Shown here piece after piece: positions 1 through 4,475 of a stretch of 5,203 nt of DNA. The first letter of the stretch is position 1; each line of letters begins with the position of its first letter. This DNA comes from CAKOSP01 sp964369625 (lineage in GTDB: Bacteria; Bacillota_I; Bacilli_A; RF39; UBA660). The DNA lies in the NCBI GenBank assembly GCA_964369625.1, contig CAYJFC010000037.1, forward strand, positions 1-5,203. Reading direction: 5' to 3'. The position numbers and the translations under genes are program-made. Under the pieces are notes generated by a model. That model saw nothing but the letters and a program-made list of their open reading frames with translations, had not been told where the DNA came from and made no database searches.

Positions 1-142
1 CTTTAAAAATAATGTCAGAACCTCTTCCTCCATTACCACCATCTGGTCCACCCATTGGTACATATTTTTCACGGTGAAAAGCAGTACAACCATCTCCGCC
101 TGCTCCTGCTACAACTTTAAGTTTTAATTCGTCTACAAACAT
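1..142 (-). CDS. obg: GTPase Obg/CgtA, N-terminal fragment (cut by window edge)
   Basis: This is the start of the essential Obg GTPase, which binds the 50S subunit and acts late in its assembly and in stress signalling. Only the first 47 codons are inside the window. The translation begins MFVDELKLKVVAGAGGDG and continues through FHREKYVPMGGPDGG to NGGRGSD, the glycine-rich N-terminal Obg fold that inserts near the peptidyl transferase centre. The GTPase domain is off the left edge. The ATG is at 142-140. A GGAG at 156-153 lies 10 nt upstream, slightly long spacing but the only candidate. In most Bacillota obg directly follows rpmA; here a 2.2-kb gene lies between them. A 40-nt gap to that gene holds an extended -10 promoter, so obg can be transcribed on its own. 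Identity is essentially certain from the motif string. Confidence 0.96.
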   Translation of the reverse strand, partial: MFVDELKLKVVAGAGGDGCTAFHREKYVPMGGPDGGNGGRGSDIIFK

Positions 143-163
143 TTTTTCTCAACTCCATTTCTA

Positions 164-178
164 ATAGTATATCACAAA
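164..178 (-). repeat. Direct repeat copy 2, downstream of the large repeat protein
   Basis: The minus strand reads TTTGTGATATACTAT here. It matches TTTGTGATATAATAT at 2394-2380 at 14 of 15 positions. The two copies bracket the 183-2381 gene almost exactly and each contains the -10 element of the gene downstream of it. This may be duplication of a promoter during insertion of the gene, or chance similarity of two AT-rich -10 regions. Confidence 0.5.
166..174 (-). promoter_or_regulatory. Extended -10 promoter candidate for obg
   Basis: On the minus strand TGATATACT provides a TG-n extended -10 element with TATACT at 171-166. The region 17 nt further upstream is an A-run with no recognisable -35, which extended -10 promoters can tolerate. 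The predicted transcript start is near 159, leaving a short leader that contains the GGAG site of obg. The element is embedded in a 7-bp inverted repeat (165-171 and 179-185) whose upstream arm includes the TAG stop of the preceding gene. No U-tract follows that hairpin, so it is not a convincing terminator. Confidence 0.5.
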
Positions 179-182
179 TATA

Positions 183-2381
183 CTAATTTTTTTTATTTAT
201 TCTAACAATTACTTTATCATCTTCACTATACATTGTTTTTTGTTTATATTCATTGTCAGGAATTTCTATATTAGATGAACCTGCTAAAGAAAGTACTTTT
301 TTTGTATCAGTCCACCCATCATAATTTTTAGGTCTTATATCACTTATATTTAACTCTTTAAAATATTTACTAGGAAAGTTATCCTTATTTTTTCCAAGAA
401 CAACTGATTTAATAATTTGTTTCGACAATATTATTTTACTTTCTTTTAACATATTTATTGCATCATTTACATTGCTCATATCTATATTATCTAAGTCTTT
501 ATTTATTTTTTCTCTTAGTAAATCATTACATAAATATATAAGTATTTGAGACCACATCTGATATATATGCATTACAGATTCTTTAACCCTATTTTTAGAT
601 AATACACTTCTATGAAACTCCACATTATCAAAACATAATATATTTTCATTTTGCCACAAAAAACTTTGTGCAACAAGTTTTTTCTCACCATTTGGCATTA
701 TCATTTTTACAATAAAAGCCCTACTATCATTTGATAATGCTAAATGTTTTAAACAAGAATATGCATTATTACCATATACCCGGCAATTTTCAAAGTAATT
801 TGATTCACTCATATATATTAAAAATGGATCATCCATAGCTAAAAGTTCCACTGAAAAATTATAACCGTTTATTTCAAATGTTGTTTCTGGTATTTTAGGT
901 AAACAATTATATTTTCTTTTTACAGCTTCTATGTATAATTCTTCATAAATTTTATAAGTTTTTTCGTCTATTACACCAGATTTTTTAACTTCTTTAGCAA
1001 AATTTTCATAACCTTCTTTTGGTTTAAATTCTACATTATTTATATAATTTAAATAATTTATATAAGAAGTATTATCATAATTATTTTCAAATACACTAAA
1101 ATCTTTTAATAATTTTTTTAGTAAATTTATGTAACCTATTTTATTTTTAAATTTATCTAGATTTTCTTTTAAAAAATTGTATGCATTTTCATTAAAAGGA
1201 TTATCTACAGATATAAATATTTCACAAAATATTGATTCATCAAAAATTATTCCCGAACTGTTAATTGGTAACATGAATTCGCTTAAAACATTCCTATGGC
1301 GCTCGTTTAAATTTGATTTCACTTTATAAGTACAAATATTTTTTAAGTCGTAATTTTCCAGAATAATATTTTCATACTTTTCTCTAATATTTTTTGGATA
1401 TAATTTAAGTAGTTTATCTAGATTTTTTTTACTTATTCTATTATTAATTAAATGATTTATCTCTAAAGGAATATTTTTATCTATTTTAAGTACATAGTAT
1501 AATTCTAATTTTTCATGAAAAAATGATAAAATATCATAATTATAATCATAGTATGCCATTAAATCTTCCATAGTATAATTATCGATGAATAAATCATAAT
1601 TATTAGGCTCTAACATTTTTAGAACATAATTTAATCTATTTTGTAAATTTTTGTTTTTTTCAAATAATCCAAAAAATTTAATTAAATTATATAATACTAA
1701 ACTTCTGTTTTTTAAACTACCCATAATTTTTTGATTTAATAATTTGCGATATATTTTTAAATTAAATTTACTAGCATCACTTAGTGACATTTGATTAAAT
1801 ATTTCAATATCTATAAATTCATCATATCTAGTTTTTTGGAATAAAGCTTTAAATTTATCCAAATCTAATTTAATATCACTTTCTTTTTCTTTATGAATTA
1901 TTTGATCAATTAAACATATTATATTTGAGGAAGTCATGACTTTTTTATTAAAAGTATCATAATCATCTTTTATTATATCATTAATTAGTTTATACATTAT
2001 TTTTTTTACATATTCCATATTATTTGTATAATCATTTATATATACATTAATTTGTTCTAAATAATTTTCTTTTTTTAAAAATATATTTACTTTATTCATA
2101 ATCATATCAGATATATTAGGTATAAAAAAATCAGAGAGAATGATTTTATTTAAAGAAGAACACTTATCAAAAATATTTTTATCATGCATTACTACTTCAT
2201 TAGTAAATTCCACTTTTTCTAAATATTTACATTTATCAAAAATACCATTTTTAATTAAAAAAACATTTTTAGGTATTACTATTTCTTTTATATTATCATT
2301 ATTAATTTTAGTTAATATTCCACTAGTGACTTCATAATTTTCTGTAACAGTTTTAATAATACCCCTCCTTTTTTGTAACAT
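183..2381 (-). CDS. Large BspA-like leucine-rich-repeat protein with uncharacterised C-terminal domain
   Basis: The function is unknown. Residues ~21-80 hold two BspA-like (LRR_5) repeats, seen as EIVIPKNV, GIFDKCKYLEKVEF and NIFDKCSSLNKIIL. Residues ~85-500 are Lys/Asn/Ile-rich and look largely helical. Residues ~508-590 form a compact domain: DDPFLIY (517-523), NCRVYGNNAYSC (532-543, Cys533 and Cys543), then KLVAQSFLW (568-576) and ILCFDNVE (581-588). From memory this resembles an unnamed GNAT-like domain with a Cys-rich stretch followed by IAQSWVW and FDNIE; that is inference. There is no signal peptide or membrane segment, so it is probably cytoplasmic. The nominal ATG at 2381 is doubtful. 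It directly abuts a TATAAT box, and a perfect AAGGAGG lies inside the frame, pointing to an ATT start at 2357. The gene is very AT-rich (9 G/C in 60 bases at 1141-1200), has its own promoter, and separates rpmA from obg. Confidence 0.85.
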   Translation of the reverse strand: MLQKRRGIIKTVTENYEVTSGILTKINNDNIKEIVIPKNVFLIKNGIFDKCKYLEKVEFTNEVVMHDKNIFDKCSSLNKIILSDFFIPNISDMIMNKVNIFLKKENYLEQINVYINDYTNNMEYVKKIMYKLINDIIKDDYDTFNKKVMTSSNIICLIDQIIHKEKESDIKLDLDKFKALFQKTRYDEFIDIEIFNQMSLSDASKFNLKIYRKLLNQKIMGSLKNRSLVLYNLIKFFGLFEKNKNLQNRLNYVLKMLEPNNYDLFIDNYTMEDLMAYYDYNYDILSFFHEKLELYYVLKIDKNIPLEINHLINNRISKKNLDKLLKLYPKNIREKYENIILENYDLKNICTYKVKSNLNERHRNVLSEFMLPINSSGIIFDESIFCEIFISVDNPFNENAYNFLKENLDKFKNKIGYINLLKKLLKDFSVFENNYDNTSYINYLNYINNVEFKPKEGYENFAKEVKKSGVIDEKTYKIYEELYIEAVKRKYNCLPKIPETTFEINGYNFSVELLAMDDPFLIYMSESNYFENCRVYGNNAYSCLKHLALSNDSRAFIVKMIMPNGEKKLVAQSFLWQNENILCFDNVEFHRSVLSKNRVKESVMHIYQMWSQILIYLCNDLLREKINKDLDNIDMSNVNDAINMLKESKIILSKQIIKSVVLGKNKDNFPSKYFKELNISDIRPKNYDGWTDTKKVLSLAGSSNIEIPDNEYKQKTMYSEDDKVIVRINKKN
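2362..2370 (-). promoter_or_regulatory. Strong Shine-Dalgarno inside the nominal LRR-protein frame
   Basis: The minus strand reads AAGGAGGGG, a perfect match to the 16S anti-Shine-Dalgarno. It covers codons 4-7 of the frame that opens at 2381. The core AGGAGG (2369-2364) is 6 nt before the second of two ATT codons (2357-2355) and 3 nt before the first (2360-2358). No ATG, GTG or TTG in this frame follows until a GTG at codon 57. This site therefore decides the start and favours a non-canonical AUU at 2357, giving a product beginning MKTVTENYEVTSG. Confidence 0.75.
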
Positions 2382-2394
2382 ATTATATCACAAA
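2380..2394 (-). repeat. Direct repeat copy 1, upstream of the large repeat protein
   Basis: This copy reads TTTGTGATATAATAT on the minus strand. It pairs with 164-178, one mismatch in 15, and the two enclose the LRR-protein gene. It contains the whole extended -10 element. Too short and AT-rich to be proof of an insertion footprint by itself. Confidence 0.5.
2382..2390 (-). promoter_or_regulatory. Extended -10 promoter for the LRR-protein gene
   Basis: The minus strand has TGATATAAT: a consensus TATAAT at 2387-2382 with a TG-n extension. No -35 hexamer is evident because the upstream bases are the U-tract of the rpmA terminator. Transcription should begin about 7 nt downstream, near 2375, which is after the ATG at 2381-2379. 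Transcripts from this promoter would carry the AAGGAGG site but not that ATG. Confidence 0.65.
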
Positions 2395-2420
2395 ATAAAA
2401 AAAGATGCATCTGCATCTTT
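2392..2420 (-). terminator. Rho-independent terminator of the rplU-prp-rpmA operon
   Basis: The minus strand forms an 8-bp perfect stem, AAAGATGC (2420-2413) with GCATCTTT (2408-2401), around a 4-nt AGAT loop. It is followed by TTTTATTTT. The stem begins inside the TAA stop of rpmA. It separates the ribosomal operon from the LRR-protein gene, so that gene and obg rely on their own promoters or on readthrough. Confidence 0.85.
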
Positions 2421-2706
2421 ATTTAGCTTCGTATACACTAGCTTTTTTCTTAGTTCTTCCGCTTCTTTCGAATTTAACAATACCATCAATTTTAGCAAAT
2501 AATGTATGATCTTTTCCAATACCAACATTTGCTCCAGGATAAATTTTAGTTCCTCTTTGACGATAAATTATTGAACCAGCTGTACAAAATTGTCCATCAG
2601 ATAATTTTGCTCCAAGTCTTCTACCAGCTGAATCACGACCGTTATCAGTTGATGATTGACCTTTTTTATGGGCAAATCTCTGGATATTTAAATTTATAAA
2701 TAACAT
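2419..2706 (-). CDS. rpmA: 50S ribosomal protein L27, with cleavable N-terminal extension
   Basis: L27 is a large-subunit protein whose N-terminal tail reaches the peptidyl transferase centre. The 95-residue product is full length for the family and contains AHKKGQSSTDNGRDSAGRRLG, YRQRGTKIYPG and HTLFAKIDGIVKFE. It starts with MLFINLNIQRF, then AHKKG. This is the Firmicutes-type extension, cut by the Prp protease after Phe (here F11/A12) to expose the functional tail. The ATG at 2706 is supported both by this conserved extension and by AGGAG at 2720-2716, 9 nt upstream and lying within the last codons of prp. The gap to prp is 4 nt, so the protease and its substrate are co-translated. GC is clearly higher (21 of 60 bases at 2521-2580) than in the neighbouring LRR gene, as expected for a conserved, highly expressed gene. 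Confidence 0.98.
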   Translation of the reverse strand: MLFINLNIQRFAHKKGQSSTDNGRDSAGRRLGAKLSDGQFCTAGSIIYRQRGTKIYPGANVGIGKDHTLFAKIDGIVKFERSGRTKKKASVYEAK

Positions 2707-2710
2707 ATCT

Positions 2711-3007
2711 TTAATCTCCTTTACTTAATTTTATATTTTTAGGATATTTATTTTGAAGTTCCAAAAGCAACTCTAACATATTATTTATTAAAGTAGTAGT
2801 AATGTTATCATTACTATTTATTTTAATAGTCATAATATCTTCTTTATCTAAAAAATCAATTGCTTTTTTATCAAAATTAATTATCGCATTAACTGTAGTG
2901 TATATAATGCTAGAACATGATGCACATACAATATCTTTTCCATGATCAGAATAATTTGCATGCCCTGTTATAGTTATATTACTACTATTATGTTTAACTA
3001 AAATCAT
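2711..3007 (-). CDS. prp: Ribosomal-processing cysteine protease Prp (YsxB family), cleaves L27
   Basis: Prp is the small cysteine protease of Firmicutes and relatives that removes the N-terminal extension of ribosomal protein L27, a step known to be essential in Staphylococcus aureus. The 98-residue product has the family signature GHANYSDHGKDIVCA. His16 and Cys28 are 12 residues apart, the same spacing as the S. aureus catalytic pair His22/Cys34. The following VNAII and the closing region with NNMLELLLELQ and NIKL also fit the family. It lies between rplU and rpmA, its usual place, with a 2-nt gap after the rplU stop. No good Shine-Dalgarno precedes its ATG, so it is probably translated by coupling to rplU. 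A partner substrate with an intact site is encoded immediately downstream. Confidence 0.96.
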   Translation of the reverse strand: MILVKHNSSNITITGHANYSDHGKDIVCASCSSIIYTTVNAIINFDKKAIDFLDKEDIMTIKINSNDNITTTLINNMLELLLELQNKYPKNIKLSKGD

Positions 3008-3009
3008 AA

Positions 3010-3309
3010 TTAACCATTAATTGTTTTAACTTCTAAACATGTATATGGTTGACGATGACCTTGAGTCTTACGATATTTTTTCTTAGGTTTATATTTAAAC
3101 ACCTTAATTTTTTTACCACGTCCGTTTTTAACAGCAGTACATACTACAGTAGCACCTTCAACGTATGGCATACCAGTTTTACCATCTACTAATAATACTT
3201 TATCAAAAGTAATATCAGCACCAGCTTCAACTTCAAGTTTTTCAACATAAATTTTGTCACCAGCAGTTACATAATATTGTTTTCCACCTGTTTCAAATAT
3301 AGCTTTCAT
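3010..3309 (-). CDS. rplU: 50S ribosomal protein L21
   Basis: L21 is an early-assembly large-subunit protein that binds 23S rRNA. The 99-residue product is complete. It shows AIFETGGKQYYV at the N terminus, DKVLLVDG in the middle, then the basic VFKYKPKKKYRKTQGHRQPYT stretch that contacts RNA. The ATG at 3309 follows GAGAGG (3321-3316) by 6 nt. An ATG at 3314 is out of frame and not used. It is the first gene of the rplU-prp-rpmA operon and has a near-consensus promoter and a structured leader, so expression is probably autoregulated through the leader. Confidence 0.98.
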   Translation of the reverse strand: MKAIFETGGKQYYVTAGDKIYVEKLEVEAGADITFDKVLLVDGKTGMPYVEGATVVCTAVKNGRGKKIKVFKYKPKKKYRKTQGHRQPYTCLEVKTING

Positions 3310-3398
3310 TTCATACCTCTCTTTCTTTAAGTCGCGCCCTGAAGGTGAGTAAACTCTTATAACCTTTTTAGTGCGGTTTTAATAAAATGAATTAAAAC
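3310..3398 (-). ncRNA. Structured 5' leader of rplU, candidate L21 leader
   Basis: Between the predicted transcript start and rplU lie about 90 nt with clear structure. At the 5' end GTTTTAAT (3398-3391) pairs perfectly with ATTAAAAC (3383-3376) over a 7-nt loop. A second hairpin pairs AAGGT (3366-3362) with ACCTT (3346-3342), with an inner GAG/CTC stem. Next is AGGGCGCGAC (3340-3331), strikingly GC-rich for this genome, then the ribosome binding site. Firmicutes carry a conserved L21 leader at this place thought to bind L21. Position and layout fit, but I cannot run a covariance search. Confidence 0.55.
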
Positions 3399-3404
3399 AT
3401 GTTA

Positions 3405-3433
3405 ATTTTACCAAAAATACGCACATTTGTCAA
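3405..3433 (-). promoter_or_regulatory. Strong promoter of the rplU-prp-rpmA operon
   Basis: The minus strand carries a consensus -35 TTGACA (3433-3428), an exact 17-nt spacer, and TAAAAT (3410-3405) preceded by TGG, an extended -10. The transcript should start near 3398. This is the best promoter in the window, fitting a ribosomal-protein operon. Its -35 lies only 11 nt beyond the end of the preceding terminator. Confidence 0.88.
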
Positions 3434-3444
3434 ATAACTTCAAT

Positions 3445-3479
3445 AAAAAATAGTTATCTATCTGTAATAACTATTTTTT
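3445..3479 (-). terminator. Terminator of the Rpn-family gene (symmetrical, could work both ways)
   Basis: The arms at 3445-3457 and 3467-3479 are perfectly complementary over 13 bp around a 9-nt loop. The stem core ATAGTTAT/ATAACTAT has A/T runs on its outer ends, giving a U-run on either strand. The gene's TAG stop (3473-3471) lies inside the stem. It insulates the strong rplU promoter from upstream transcription. Confidence 0.85.
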
Positions 3480-4325
3480 TAATATATTGTTGATTTCATC
3501 AATGCTTTTATTAGTAATCTTAGATATTGTTTCTAAATCTATATTATTTTCGTGCATTGCTTTAATATTATTTTCAATACCTTGTTCAATTCCTTTTTTT
3601 ATTCCTTCATTCATGCCCTTTTCAGTTGCTTCTTTTGTTGCATAATGCATTTCATTTATTCTATCTAACTCATCTTTTTCTACCGAAAACATATAATCCA
3701 TATATGCTTCTGATGATGTTATCCTATCAACTTCTTCATGCACTTTTTTTATTGTTTCATCTTCGCCCATCATTTCTATCCTACTTTCTTCATCCTCTAG
3801 TGACATATACTTTAGAAAGTTTCTCATTTTTTGACTAAACAAATCATTATCTTCAAGTTTTCTTAAGTTTATTACATGATTTTCTAAAGGATAGCCCACT
3901 TCTTTCCTTCTAATAATATCACACATAGTTAACTTTGTATACATATTATTAAATGTTTCGTGGCTATCATTTATAAAAAATATCCCATATACATTTCTGA
4001 TATTCTCATACATATTACTTCTCATTAATTGTCTTTCCATTATCTTACCATTATAATATGCCATTCTTTTTATATAATCTTCTTTAGTTACATTTTGCAT
4101 CTCTACAAATACACATTCCTTACTAGGTAATATTATTTTTATGTCTAATACAGATACTTTATCTTTAATATTTCTTCCTACTATTTCTGTATTTGAAAAT
4201 TTAATATCCTCTTCTTTTATATTAAGTTTTAATACTTCATTTACTACCATTGTTAAATAATCTTTATTATCATGAAAGAATATCTTAAATACAATGTCAT
4301 TTGTTAATGCTTTTTCATTTCTCAT
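3471..4325 (-). CDS. Rpn-family recombination-promoting nuclease / putative transposase (PD-(D/E)XK)
   Basis: Rpn proteins are DNA endonucleases of the PD-(D/E)XK fold, historically annotated as transposases, that promote recombination and in E. coli take part in phage defence. The 284-residue product begins with the typical NDIVFKIFF. Asp61 in VLDIKI and Glu75-x-Gln77 in FVEMQN match the family's active-site pattern. KRMAYYNGKIMERQL and YGIFFIND follow as in the family. The C terminus has the characteristic Gly-every-four-residues tract (KGMNEGIKKGIEQGIE, 236-251) and a short helical tail (LETISKITNKSIDEINNIL). The ATG follows GAGGAG (4336-4331) by 5 nt. It is a single-gene unit with its own promoter and terminator, so probably a mobile or accessory locus. 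No terminal inverted repeats are visible. The activity of this copy is inference. Confidence 0.9.
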   Translation of the reverse strand: MRNEKALTNDIVFKIFFHDNKDYLTMVVNEVLKLNIKEEDIKFSNTEIVGRNIKDKVSVLDIKIILPSKECVFVEMQNVTKEDYIKRMAYYNGKIMERQLMRSNMYENIRNVYGIFFINDSHETFNNMYTKLTMCDIIRRKEVGYPLENHVINLRKLEDNDLFSQKMRNFLKYMSLEDEESRIEMMGEDETIKKVHEEVDRITSSEAYMDYMFSVEKDELDRINEMHYATKEATEKGMNEGIKKGIEQGIENNIKAMHENNIDLETISKITNKSIDEINNILKK

Positions 4326-4373
4326 GTTGTCTCCTCTTTTCTTAAGGATAATATCTTAAACATTTATTTTTTT

Positions 4374-4402
4374 ATTACAATAACTTCGACAAAACAAGTC
4401 AA
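4374..4402 (-). promoter_or_regulatory. Promoter of the Rpn-family gene
   Basis: The minus strand has TTGACT (4402-4397), an exact 17-nt spacer and TGTAAT (4379-4374), each one base from consensus. Transcription would start near 4367, giving a ~40-nt leader with the GAGGAG ribosome binding site. The -35 overlaps the end of the U-tract of the preceding terminator, a tight arrangement. Confidence 0.72.
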
Positions 4403-4430
4403 AAAAACAATCTATATTTTTTATAGATTG
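4401..4430 (-). terminator. Rho-independent terminator of the DUF6273-like gene
   Basis: The minus strand forms a 9-bp stem, CAATCTATA (4430-4422) with TATAGATTG (4416-4408), with a 5-nt A loop, followed by seven T (4407-4401). It lies about 45 nt after the TAG stop at 4476. The stem is AT-rich but perfect. Confidence 0.82.
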
Positions 4431-4475
4431 CTTTAATTTACTAAATTGCAATAATATTTTAGTTTGCTGACTACT

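Noticed and set aside
2140..2337. Plus-strand open frame of 65 codons
   Set aside because: It lies wholly inside the LRR-protein gene on the other strand. Its hydrophobic content is what reverse-reading AT-rich Lys/Asn codons gives. No ribosome binding site or promoter was seen.
3573..3620. Gly-every-four tract in the Rpn gene as a hypervariable DNA repeat
   Set aside because: The periodicity is in the protein; at DNA level the units are diverged and not tandem. Only a 7-A run (3594-3600) could slip, and the frame is intact.
3626..3838. Plus-strand open frame of 70 codons
   Set aside because: Antisense to the Rpn coding region, Leu/Phe/His-rich low-complexity translation with no recognisable motif.
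3445..4430. The Rpn-family unit as a complete insertion sequence
   Set aside because: The flanking hairpins at 3445-3479 and 4401-4430 are terminators of different sequence, not matching terminal inverted repeats, and no target-site duplication is visible.
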